From positions 1 to 12,809 of the forward strand of contig DASWRT010000034.1 of the NCBI GenBank assembly GCA_036403035.1: a DNA stretch of 12,809 bases, given 5' to 3'. The DNA is from DASWRT01 sp036403035. Its GTDB lineage: Bacteria; Pseudomonadota; Alphaproteobacteria; ATCC43930; CGMCC-115725. Position 1 is the stretch's first letter; the number at the start of each line of letters is the position of its first letter. Below are positions 1 through 5,414 of this stretch, piece after piece. Both the position numbers and the translations under genes were made by a program. The notes under the pieces are model-generated. The model searched no databases, was not told the DNA's origin, and was given only the letters and a program-made list of their open reading frames with translations.

Positions 1-1
1 C

Positions 2-199
2 GATACCGGCCACACCGCCCGCGTGGTGCGGGAGATGCTGCCGAAGGCGCATTTCGCGACCGTCTACGCCAAGCCGGCCGGCCGGCCGATGGTCGACACC
101 TTCGTCACCGAGGTCAGCCAGGACACCTGGATCCTGTTCCCCTGGGACATCGAGCCGCAGTTCGCGCCGCCGATCGCCAGCGCGGCCGGACGGCGCTGA
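2..199 (+). CDS. gpt: Xanthine(-guanine) phosphoribosyltransferase, C-terminal part
   Basis: The last 65 codons of a gene that enters from the left edge; the open frame starts at base 2 and stops with TGA at 197-199. The peptide begins DTGHTARVVREMLPKAHF, continues with AKPAGRP, then QDTWILFPWDIEP, and ends PPIASAAGRR. This matches the C-terminal half of E. coli Gpt (end of the PRPP-binding loop, then the AKPAGRP strand, then the PWD...PPI tail). The family transfers phosphoribose from PRPP to xanthine or guanine in purine salvage, in the cytoplasm or loosely at the membrane. The start and most of the PRPP loop lie outside the window. It converges with the Hsp20 gene, with a hairpin between them. 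The family call is confident; base preference (xanthine versus guanine) cannot be judged from this part. Confidence 0.88.
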   Translation, partial: DTGHTARVVREMLPKAHFATVYAKPAGRPMVDTFVTEVSQDTWILFPWDIEPQFAPPIASAAGRR

Positions 200-250
200 A
201 CGGCGTCATGTCTCTCCCCGCTTGTTCCGTCGGCCGCGGACGTTGACCGA

Positions 251-299
251 GGCTGCCGCACGGGCTTGACCGACGGCCGATAGGTCAAGCCCGACAGCC
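251..299. terminator. Inverted repeat between convergent gpt and hsp20, probable bidirectional terminator
   Basis: Perfect 11-bp arms CGGGCTTGACC (261-271) and GGTCAAGCCCG (283-293) enclose an 11-nt loop. A second 5-bp layer, GGCTG (251-255) with CAGCC (295-299), lies outside a small internal loop. It sits between two convergent stop codons. There is no U-tract on either side, so termination is inferred from position and stem strength. Confidence 0.6.
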
Positions 300-306
300 G
301 CCTGTC

Positions 307-870
307 TCACTCCACGGTCGTCCGCGTCCCCGGCCTCTTTGTATCAGTCGACCCGCCGCCGGTCGCGCCACGGATCTGAATGCGGTGGGCGCTCTGCTGC
401 TGCGCGGTCTTGGGGATCGTCACGGTCAGCACGCCGTTCTCGAACGATGCCTGGATCTGGTCCGGCCGGACCGCGAAAGGCAGGCGCAGCGAGCGCATGA
501 AGGAGCCGTACGAGCGCTCCATCACATGGTAGCTGCGCTGCCGATCCTCCTGCTCCGCCTGCCGCTCGCCGCGGATCGTCAGGATGTCGTCCTGGAGCGT
601 GACATTAACGTCCTTCTCGGCGACGCCGGGGAGTTCGGCGCAGACGCGGATCTCGCGATCGTCCTCGCTGACGTCGATGCGCGGCATCGCCGCCCCCGCC
701 GCGGGGCCTTCGGCCACCGGACCCGCCATCGGCATTCCGCCGCCGCGGAACACGTCGTCGAACAGGCGGTTCATCTCGCGGTGCAGGGTAAGGAAGGGAT
801 CGGCGGCGCCGCCGCTGCGCGACATCGGGCTGCCGCCGAAGACGAAGGGAAGCAATGACCTCGTCGCCAT
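307..870 (-). CDS. Hsp20/alpha-crystallin small heat shock protein
   Basis: A 187-aa ATP-independent holdase chaperone that binds unfolding proteins in the cytoplasm until DnaK/ClpB can refold them. After a variable N-terminus (residues 1-60, with the amphipathic stretch LHREMNRLFDDVF) comes the alpha-crystallin domain at about 62-155. It includes PRIDVSEDDREI, AELPGV, the LRLPF strand and the family signature ASFENGVLTVTIPK (141-154). The C-terminal tail holds IQI (164-166), the I-x-I motif that locks oligomers. Length is slightly above the usual 140-170 aa. I chose the ATG at 868-870 because GAGGAGG stands 9 nt upstream (complement of 880-886). The frame stays open to an ATG at 909, which has no ribosome binding site. 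I saw no convincing RpoH promoter or ROSE thermometer upstream. Its neighbour gpt converges on it. Confidence 0.93.
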   Translation of the reverse strand: MATRSLLPFVFGGSPMSRSGGAADPFLTLHREMNRLFDDVFRGGGMPMAGPVAEGPAAGAAMPRIDVSEDDREIRVCAELPGVAEKDVNVTLQDDILTIRGERQAEQEDRQRSYHVMERSYGSFMRSLRLPFAVRPDQIQASFENGVLTVTIPKTAQQQSAHRIQIRGATGGGSTDTKRPGTRTTVE

Positions 871-1137
871 GGGTGCAATCCTCCTCGGTTGCGGACTGAC
901 TGGATGCATTTCGGAGAACGTCCGTTTACGGGCGAGGCGATCCGTCAGCCGTCTTGCCCCAAGTGAACGCGGCGTCGCCGGAAAATCGGCATGTCGAGAT
1001 TACCGGAGCAATTGGCGGCGCGGCGCGAAACCTCTGCTTTGGGCGGCGGCTGGAACGGTGGAGATCAGATCTGCGCTTCCGGCCGCCGCTTCGCCGATTT
1101 ATGAATCTCTGGAGTGTCCGGAAACGGAGAACGGCAG

Positions 1138-1845
1138 GTGGCGTCCGATCGGGACGAGACGGCGGCGGCGACAGCGCGGATGGAGTTGACGCGCGAGACC
1201 ATCCGCAGCGGCGCGATCCGCCGGGCCGTGATGGCGGCCGATCCGAACCTGCGGACCCTCGACGACGCGGAACTCGCCGCATCGCTGGCGGCGACGCTCG
1301 GGCGCTGGAACCGGCGCGAGGATATCCGGCTGTTCGCCTACGGCTCGCTGATCTGGAACCCGGCTTTCCGCTTCGTCGAGCGGCAGGCGGGCGTGGTCCG
1401 CGGCTATCATCGCAGCTACTGCCTGTGGACCGCGCTCAGCCGCGGCACGCCGGAGCGGCCGGGGCTCACGCTCGGGCTGGAGCGCGGCGGCGCCTGCCGC
1501 GGCCTCGTCTACCGGATCGCCGCGGGCGAGGTCCTGGAGGAGCTCGACATCGTATGGCGGCGGGAAATGCTGACCGGCGCCTACGTGCCGCGCTGGGTCA
1601 AGGTGACGACCCCGGCGGGCCGCGTCGACGCGGTCACGTTCGCCATCAACCGCGACCACTCCCGCTATGCCGGCCGGCTGCCGGAAGCGACGGTCGCCGA
1701 GATCGTCGCCGGCGCGGCCGGACCGCTCGGCAGCTGCAGCGACTACCTCGCCAACACCGTCGACCATCTCGCCGGCTACGGGATCCGCGACCGGATGCTG
1801 GTGCGCCTTCACAAGAAAGTCGCGGCGCATTGCAACCGCCGGTGA
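1138..1845 (+). CDS. chaC: ChaC-like gamma-glutamylcyclotransferase (glutathione-specific)
   Basis: About 235 aa. ChaC enzymes cleave glutathione to 5-oxoproline and Cys-Gly in the cytoplasm. The N-terminal helix region (LTRETIRSGAIRRAVM, LDDAELAASL) resembles proteobacterial ChaC. The substrate-loop motif is LFAYGSLIWNP, near residues 64-75 from this start. The strand FRFVERQAGVVRGYHRSYCLW follows. The presumed catalytic glutamate lies in WRREMLTGAY, near residue 143. The end (SDYLANTVDHLAGYGIRDRML) is also typical. Start choice: GTG at 1138 has GGAG 8 nt upstream. Alternatives are GTG 1114 (poor ribosome site) and ATG 1180 (MELTRE, weak site but close to where many homologues begin). A GC-rich hairpin follows the stop. 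The glutathione link echoes the formaldehyde genes 2 kb downstream, but a shared function is only inference. Confidence 0.9.
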   Translation: MASDRDETAAATARMELTRETIRSGAIRRAVMAADPNLRTLDDAELAASLAATLGRWNRREDIRLFAYGSLIWNPAFRFVERQAGVVRGYHRSYCLWTALSRGTPERPGLTLGLERGGACRGLVYRIAAGEVLEELDIVWRREMLTGAYVPRWVKVTTPAGRVDAVTFAINRDHSRYAGRLPEATVAEIVAGAAGPLGSCSDYLANTVDHLAGYGIRDRMLVRLHKKVAAHCNRR

Positions 1846-1854
1846 GTCCGCGAG

Positions 1855-1885
1855 CGATCGGGCGGCGGGCTGCTCCGCCCGGTCG
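1855..1885 (+). terminator. GC-rich hairpin just after chaC, putative terminator without U-tract
   Basis: Arms 1855-1865 (CGATCGGGCGG) and 1875-1885 (CCGCCCGGTCG) pair over 11 bp with one G-T wobble and a 9-nt loop. It begins about 10 nt after the chaC stop. No T-run follows, so it may slow polymerase, protect the 3' end or act with Rho. The terminator role is inferred. Confidence 0.4.
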
Positions 1886-1919
1886 CGCAGGCGCTCTCAT
1901 GCCGGACCTGCGGGCGCCG

Positions 1920-1948
1920 TTGCACGGCTGCCCCGGTTTGCGTATGAT
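1920..1948 (+). promoter_or_regulatory. Sigma70-type promoter for the leader transcript
   Basis: TTGCAC (1920-1925) and TATGAT (1943-1948) are separated by exactly 17 bp. They match the consensus hexamers at four and five positions, a strong match in such GC-rich DNA. The expected start of transcription, about 1954-1956, falls just before the leader-peptide ATG at 1958, so the leader would be almost leaderless. Confidence 0.6.
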
Positions 1949-1957
1949 GTCGGGACG

Positions 1958-2032
1958 ATGATTGCGCTCCGTTCCATCCGCGCTGCCGCCGCGCAGCGAT
2001 TTTATAGCCGCTGGTACAGGCCGGCGGCTTAG
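1958..2032 (+). CDS. Putative 24-aa attenuator leader peptide
   Basis: A short frame, ATG 1958 to TAG 2030-2032, starting 10 nt after the -10 hexamer. The peptide begins MIALRSIR and ends QRFYSRWYRPAA. Codons 15-16 are TTT TAT and codons 19-20 are TGG TAC, so four of the last ten residues are aromatic. TTT and TAT are A/T-only codons, out of character here. Five arginine codons are a second possible sensor. The aromatic codons sit just before and inside hairpin arm 1 (2006-2014), and the stop codon overlaps arm 2. This is where a stalled or finishing ribosome would choose between the alternative folds described for 2006-2092. With little room for a ribosome binding site, leaderless initiation is likely; as I recall, the trpL leader of Sinorhizobium also starts at its AUG. 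No protein homology is claimed. Confidence 0.5.
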   Translation: MIALRSIRAAAAQRFYSRWYRPAA

Positions 2033-2092
2033 GGTTCGCGCGTTCTCGTCGTAGATACCGAAGCCGCCCCGACCGAGGCGGCTTTCGTGTTT
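2006..2092 (+). terminator. Transcription attenuator: 1:2 hairpin, 2:3 antiterminator, 3:4 terminator
   Basis: Three mutually exclusive pairings can be read. 1:2 is AGCCGCTGG (2006-2014) with CCGGCGGCT (2021-2029), 9 bp with one G-U and a 6-nt loop. 2:3 is GGCGGCTT (2023-2030) with AAGCCGCC (2061-2068). 3:4 is AAGCCGCC (2061-2068) with GGCGGCTT (2077-2084), 8-nt loop, followed by TTCGTGTTTCT. Arm 2 and arm 4 share the same 8-mer, as expected for competing partners of arm 3. The leader-peptide stop codon overlaps the end of arm 2. The U-tract is interrupted, so termination efficiency is uncertain. Confidence 0.6.
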
Positions 2093-2130
2093 CTGGGACA
2101 TCTCCAGCATCGAACGTCCGCCGACCGCGG

Positions 2131-2161
2131 GGCGGCCTTTCAGACAAGGAAGGCCGCCATG
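2131..2161 (+). promoter_or_regulatory. Hairpin covering the ribosome binding site of the 57-aa ORF
   Basis: GGCGGCCTT (2131-2139) pairs perfectly with AAGGCCGCC (2150-2158), leaving a 10-nt loop. The ATG follows immediately at 2159. The Shine-Dalgarno stretch AAGGAAGG (2146-2153) is half in the loop and half in the 3' arm, so this fold would limit initiation. The left arm resembles attenuator arms 2 and 4 and could compete for AAGCCGCC at 2061-2068. Confidence 0.5.
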
Positions 2162-2332
2162 TTCGATTTCGACGTCGTCACCGGTCCAGGACCGGCCAAA
2201 CCCAAGGAGAGCTGCGCCCAGCCGACCACGGCAGCCGCACCGGCCCCGGCGGAACGGCAGCCGCCGACCGGCGCCGGCGCGGAGGGGCAATCGTTCCTAA
2301 GCGGCGACCGGGACGCTAAGCTCGCCGGATGA
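2159..2332 (+). CDS. Small hypothetical protein, overlapping the downstream oxygenase gene
   Basis: 57 codons beginning MFDFDVVTGPGPAKPKES, then a low-complexity Ala/Pro/Gly-rich middle (TTAAAPAPAERQPP), ending SFLSGDRDAKLAG. There is no signal peptide or membrane segment and a single cysteine near residue 19. I do not recognise the family. Support for translation: a Shine-Dalgarno (AAGGAAGG) 5 nt before the ATG, and a stop at 2330-2332 that overlaps the oxygenase ATG (2329) as ATGA, the usual sign of translational coupling. The upstream promoter, attenuator and SD-masking hairpin all point at this ORF as the entry point of the operon. It may work mainly as a coupling ORF rather than as a protein. 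The protein could still be a spurious frame, since GC-rich DNA keeps frames open by chance. Confidence 0.5.
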   Translation: MFDFDVVTGPGPAKPKESCAQPTTAAAPAPAERQPPTGAGAEGQSFLSGDRDAKLAG

Positions 2333-3387
2333 CGCTTCCGCGCAACGAGCCCACGTCCGGCAGCGGCGCCGCGCTGCCGATCATCGACATGGCCCCGCTC
2401 CTCGACCGCACCGGCGGCGCCACGGCGGCGCGGCTCCGTGTCGCGGAGGCCGTCGCGGCGGCCTGCCGGGACAGCGGCTTCTTCTACGTCGCCGGCCACG
2501 GCATCCCGCCCGCGCTGCTGGACCGGCTGGAGGCGGCGAGCCACCGCTTCTTCGCGCTGCCGGACGAGGCGAAGGCGGAGATCGCGATGGCGCGCGGCGG
2601 GCGGGCGTGGCGCGGCTGGTTCCCGCTCGGCGGCGAACTGACCTCGGGCAGGCCGGACCTCAAGGAAGGTCTCTATCTCGGCACCGAGCTGCCGGCCGAC
2701 CACCCGCGCGTCCGGGCCGGGTGGGCACTGCACGGTCCCAATCTCTGGCCCGCCGAGGTGCCGGAGCTGCGCGACGCCGCTCTCGGCTACATGGCGGCGG
2801 CGACGCGCGCGGCGCACGCGCTGCTGGAAGGCGTGGCGCTCAGTCTCGGCCTCGACGACGATTATTTCGCCCGGTACTACACGGCCGAGCCGACCGTGCT
2901 GTTCCGCATCTTCCGCTACCCCGCGATGACGACGACGGCGGCGTCCGACGGCGCCGGCTGGGGCGTCGGCGAGCATACCGACTATGGCCTGCTGACGTTG
3001 CTGGCGCAGGACGCGAACGCCGGCTTGCAGGTCAAGACGCCCGAGCGCGGCTGGATCGACGCGCCGCCGCTGCCGGGCACGCTGGTCTGCAACATCGGCG
3101 ACATGCTCGACCGGCTGACCGGAGGCTGGTTCCGCTCGACGCCGCACCGCGTCCGCAACGCCGGCGGAAGCGACCGGCTGTCCTTCCCTCTGTTCTTCGA
3201 TCCCGACGTCGCCGCCGAGATGCGGCCGCTGCCGCAGCACGCCGCGGTCGGCGACGAGCTGGTGCGGGAGGACCGGGCGCGGCGCTGGGACGGCGAGAGC
3301 GTCCATGCGTTCGAGGGCACCTACGGCGATTACCTGATGAGCAAGATCGCGAAGGTGTTCCCAGACCTCGGCCGCCGGGTGTTGTGA
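2329..3387 (+). CDS. 2-oxoglutarate/Fe(II)-dependent oxygenase, isopenicillin N synthase family
   Basis: 352 aa, full length for the family. These cytosolic enzymes use Fe(II), O2 and usually 2-oxoglutarate to hydroxylate, desaturate or cyclise small molecules; the substrate cannot be told from sequence. The N-terminal DIOX_N region has LPIIDMAPL (16-24), the classic SGFFYVAGHGIP (49-60) and FFALPDEAKAEI. The catalytic jelly roll holds GEHTDYGLLTLL with iron ligands H216 and D218, then CNIGDMLDRLTGGWFRSTPHRV with the third ligand H273. The 2-oxoglutarate-binding R-x-S is R283/S285 in DRLSFPLFFDPD. All key residues are present. The ATG overlaps the stop of the 57-aa ORF, so translation is probably coupled to it and subject to the upstream attenuator. 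An HNH gene follows 43 nt after the stop and may be co-transcribed. The family is certain, the substrate unknown. Confidence 0.93.
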   Translation: MTLPRNEPTSGSGAALPIIDMAPLLDRTGGATAARLRVAEAVAAACRDSGFFYVAGHGIPPALLDRLEAASHRFFALPDEAKAEIAMARGGRAWRGWFPLGGELTSGRPDLKEGLYLGTELPADHPRVRAGWALHGPNLWPAEVPELRDAALGYMAAATRAAHALLEGVALSLGLDDDYFARYYTAEPTVLFRIFRYPAMTTTAASDGAGWGVGEHTDYGLLTLLAQDANAGLQVKTPERGWIDAPPLPGTLVCNIGDMLDRLTGGWFRSTPHRVRNAGGSDRLSFPLFFDPDVAAEMRPLPQHAAVGDELVREDRARRWDGESVHAFEGTYGDYLMSKIAKVFPDLGRRVL

Positions 3388-3430
3388 CCATCGCTTGACG
3401 GCCGGCAACGAGGCGCAAACCTCTGGGGCG

Positions 3431-3724
3431 ATGGACGAGCCCTTTCCCTGCCCGCTCTGCGGCCGGCCGCTGGTGCCCGGTCCCAGCGTCGACCTGCACC
3501 ACCTCGTTCCCCGCACCTACAAAGGCCGCGACGCGGTGCCGATGCACCGGATCTGCCACCGCAAGATCCACGCCGTGCTGAGCGAGAAGGAACTACGCGA
3601 CTACTGGCACACGGCGGAGCGGCTGCGGGCGCACCCGGAGCTGCGCCGCTTCGTCCGCTGGCTCGCGCGCAAGCCCCCCGAGTTCATGGACCGGCACCGG
3701 CCGCCGCGGCGCCGCGACCGCTAG
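3431..3724 (+). CDS. Small HNH endonuclease-like protein
   Basis: 97 aa from ATG 3431 (MDEPFPCPLCG). The frame extends to a TTG at 3395, but the ATG has a G-rich stretch (GGGG) just upstream and starts directly before the conserved part. The zinc/HNH core is visible: CPLC (C7, C10), then DLHHLVPRTYKG (H23, H24), VPMHRICHRKIH (C42, H43, H47). The C-terminal half (SEKELRDYWHTAERLRAHPELRRFVRWLARKPPEF) is helical and basic, ending RPPRRRDR. HNH proteins cut or nick DNA with a single metal ion. Small solitary ones like this may take part in repair or defence, and no partner gene is visible. It lies 43 nt after the oxygenase on the same strand, so read-through is likely. Biological role unknown. 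Confidence 0.85.
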   Translation: MDEPFPCPLCGRPLVPGPSVDLHHLVPRTYKGRDAVPMHRICHRKIHAVLSEKELRDYWHTAERLRAHPELRRFVRWLARKPPEFMDRHRPPRRRDR

Positions 3725-3838
3725 CCGCCCACCGCGACCAAGTGCTTGATTTCCGGCACCGAAGTACACTTCACTTCCGCCCGTCGACGCAGCAGACCGC
3801 CGCCGCCCGGCGGCCCAAACCATCGAGGAGGAAAACGC

Positions 3839-4948
3839 ATGGACGTTCGCGCCGCCGTCGCGCACAAGGCCGGAGCACCGCTCTCGATCGAGACGGTGCG
3901 TCTCGACGGACCGCGCCAGGGCGAATGCCTCGTCGAGATCAAGGCGACCGGCATCTGCCACACCGACGCCTACACGCTGTCCGGCGCCGATCCCGAAGGG
4001 CTGTTTCCGGCGATCCTCGGGCATGAGGGGGCCGGCATCGTCGTCGATGTCGGGCCGGGCGTGACCAGCCTGAAGAAGGGCGATCACGTCATCCCGCTCT
4101 ACACGCCGGAATGCCGGCAGTGCGAGTACTGCCTCAGCCGGAAGACCAACCTCTGCCAGGCGATCCGGACGACGCAGGGCCAGGGCGTGATGCCGGACGG
4201 CACCAGCCGCTTCTCGCTGGGCCAGCAGAAGCTGTTCCACTACATGGGCACGTCGACCTTCGCGAATTATACGGTCGTGCCGGAGATCGCGCTGGCCAGG
4301 ATCCGGGAGGACGCGCCGTTCGACAAGGTCTGCTACATCGGCTGCGGCGTCACCACCGGGATCGGCGCGGTGATCAACACGGCGAAGGTCGAGCCGGGCG
4401 CCAACGTCGTCGTGTTCGGGCTGGGCGGCATCGGCCTCAACGTGATCCAGGGCGCACGGATGGTCGGCGCGAACATGATCGTCGGCGTCGACGTCAACCC
4501 GAACCGCAAGGAGCTCGCCGAGAAATTCGGCATGACGCACTTCGTCAACCCGAAGGAGGTCGAGGGCGACCTCGTGCCGTATCTCGTGAACCTGACCAAG
4601 GGCGGCGCCGACTACAGCTTCGATTGCACGGGCAACGTGACGGTGATGCGGCAGGCGCTCGAATGCTGCCACAAGGGCTGGGGCGTCAGCGTCGTCATCG
4701 GCGTCGCCGCCGCCGGCCAGGAGATCTCGACGCGGCCGTTCCAGCTCGTCACCGGGCGCGTCTGGAAGGGCACCGCGTTCGGCGGCGCCAGGGGCCGCAC
4801 CGACGTGCCGAAGATCGTCGACTGGTACATGGACGGGAAGATCAACATCGACGACCTGATCACCCACACGCTGCCGCTGGAGCACATCAACGACGGCTTC
4901 GACCTGATGCACCACGGCGAGTCGATCCGCACGGTGGTGGTTTATTGA
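3839..4948 (+). CDS. frmA: S-(hydroxymethyl)glutathione dehydrogenase / class III alcohol dehydrogenase
   Basis: 369 aa, the normal length. It oxidises S-hydroxymethylglutathione, formed from formaldehyde and glutathione, to S-formylglutathione with NAD+ in the cytoplasm; the class also reduces S-nitrosoglutathione. Catalytic-zinc ligands are visible: C40 in TGICHTDAY, H62/E63 in GHEGAG and C169 in YIGCGVTTG. The structural-zinc cysteines are C92, C95, C98 and C106 in ECRQCEYCLSRKTNLC. The NAD-binding glycine motif is GLGGIGL (194-200), with D218 (GVDVNP) as the NAD-selecting acid. GTAFGGARGRTDVPKIV near the end is typical of class III. The start at 3839 is set by GAGGAGG 7 nt upstream; the frame opens earlier at 3746 without support. 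The partner fghA normally follows directly, but here a repeat-flanked DUF559 unit of about 430 bp separates them. Also named adhC or flhA. Confidence 0.97.
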   Translation: MDVRAAVAHKAGAPLSIETVRLDGPRQGECLVEIKATGICHTDAYTLSGADPEGLFPAILGHEGAGIVVDVGPGVTSLKKGDHVIPLYTPECRQCEYCLSRKTNLCQAIRTTQGQGVMPDGTSRFSLGQQKLFHYMGTSTFANYTVVPEIALARIREDAPFDKVCYIGCGVTTGIGAVINTAKVEPGANVVVFGLGGIGLNVIQGARMVGANMIVGVDVNPNRKELAEKFGMTHFVNPKEVEGDLVPYLVNLTKGGADYSFDCTGNVTVMRQALECCHKGWGVSVVIGVAAAGQEISTRPFQLVTGRVWKGTAFGGARGRTDVPKIVDWYMDGKINIDDLITHTLPLEHINDGFDLMHHGESIRTVVVY

Positions 4949-4966
4949 GCGGACCGGCTGGAATCT

Positions 4967-5009
4967 CCCTCCCCCGCCGTATGCGGGGGAGGGTCGGGGT
5001 GGGGGCATC
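4967..5009 (+). repeat. Palindromic repeat, left copy of an inverted pair around the DUF559 gene
   Basis: Arms CCCTCCCCCGC (4967-4977) and GCGGGGGAGGG (4983-4993) form an 11-bp stem with a 5-nt loop, followed by a tail TCGGGGTGGGGGCATC to 5009. The DUF559 ATG follows at once (5010), so the G-rich tail probably supplies its ribosome binding site. An inverted copy lies at 5352-5392. Confidence 0.85.
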
Positions 5010-5414
5010 ATGCGCACCGGCCAGAAAACGAAAATCGCCCGCCGACTGCGTACCAACCCGACGGAAGCGGAAAAGCGCCTATGGCGCAGGCTGCGCATGC
5101 AGCAGATCCAGATGGCGCGGTTCCGCCGGCCGGTGCCCATCGGGCCCTTCGTCGTGGACTTCGCGTGCATCGATTGCCGACTGATCGTCGAACTCGACGG
5201 CGGTCAGCACGGTTCGCAGATCGAAACGGACAACCGGCGGACGGCGTGGCTTTCCGAACGGGGCTGGCGCGTCCTGCGTTTCTGGAACAATGAGGTTTTC
5301 GAGAATATGGACGGCATTCTGGAGCGTATTGCATCCGCACTGGCCACCGGCGATTGCCCCCACTCCGTCCCTCCCCCGCACGCGGGGGAGGGTGTCGCTG
5401 AGGAGAAGCGGTGA
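5010..5414 (+). CDS. DUF559 / Vsr-like endonuclease-domain protein inside a repeat-flanked unit
   Basis: 134 aa. DUF559 proteins have a PD-(D/E)XK-type fold related to very-short-patch-repair endonucleases; nuclease activity is inferred and true function is unknown. The N-terminus KIARRLRTNPTEAEKRLWRRLR is the usual helical region. The catalytic-looking segment GPFVVDFACIDCRLIVELDGGQH contains D50, E61, D63 and H67. The closing motif RTAWLSERGWRVLRFWNNEVFENMD is also characteristic. Core residues are intact. The start ATG touches the end of the left repeat, and the last roughly 18 codons (through SVPPPHAGEGVAEEKR) are read through the right repeat, so the C-terminal tail is encoded by repeat DNA. 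Its TGA (5412-5414) overlaps the fghA ATG at 5414. It separates two genes that are normally adjacent, so the unit was probably inserted between them. Confidence 0.88.
   Translation: MRTGQKTKIARRLRTNPTEAEKRLWRRLRMQQIQMARFRRPVPIGPFVVDFACIDCRLIVELDGGQHGSQIETDNRRTAWLSERGWRVLRFWNNEVFENMDGILERIASALATGDCPHSVPPPHAGEGVAEEKR
5352..5392 (-). repeat. Palindromic repeat, right (inverted) copy around the DUF559 gene
   Basis: Reverse-complemented, this 41-bp stretch matches the left repeat: identical CCCTCCCCCGC and GCGGGGGAGGG arms (5382-5392 and 5369-5379 on the plus strand), a shorter loop, then a tail with two mismatches and one extra base relative to the left copy. It lies inside the 3' end of the DUF559 gene. 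No obvious target-site duplication flanks the pair (4967-5392). Confidence 0.85.

Noticed and set aside
951..965. CTTGGGG on the minus strand as a RpoH -35 for hsp20
   Set aside because: No acceptable -10 (CCTATNT-like) is found at 16-18 bp, so a heat-shock promoter cannot be supported.
385..1189. Plus-strand open frames overlapping the hsp20 region
   Set aside because: They are antisense or shifted shadows of the Hsp20 gene; composition is Arg/Ala-rich and no ribosome site or family motif is seen.
2140..3571. Long minus-strand frames across the oxygenase gene (up to 458 codons)
   Set aside because: GC-rich codon bias keeps antisense frames open. The plus-strand frame has all catalytic motifs; the antisense peptides are Arg/Ala-rich with no motif.
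3746..3770. TTGATT / TACACT as a frmA promoter
   Set aside because: The spacer is only 13 bp, too short for sigma70. The nearby GAAGT-AC-ACTTC inverted repeat (3761-3772) is short and matches no operator I know.
4967..4993. Rho-independent terminator after frmA
   Set aside because: The stem is strong but is followed by G-rich sequence rather than T-tract, and the same palindrome recurs at 5369-5392, so a repeat element explains it better.
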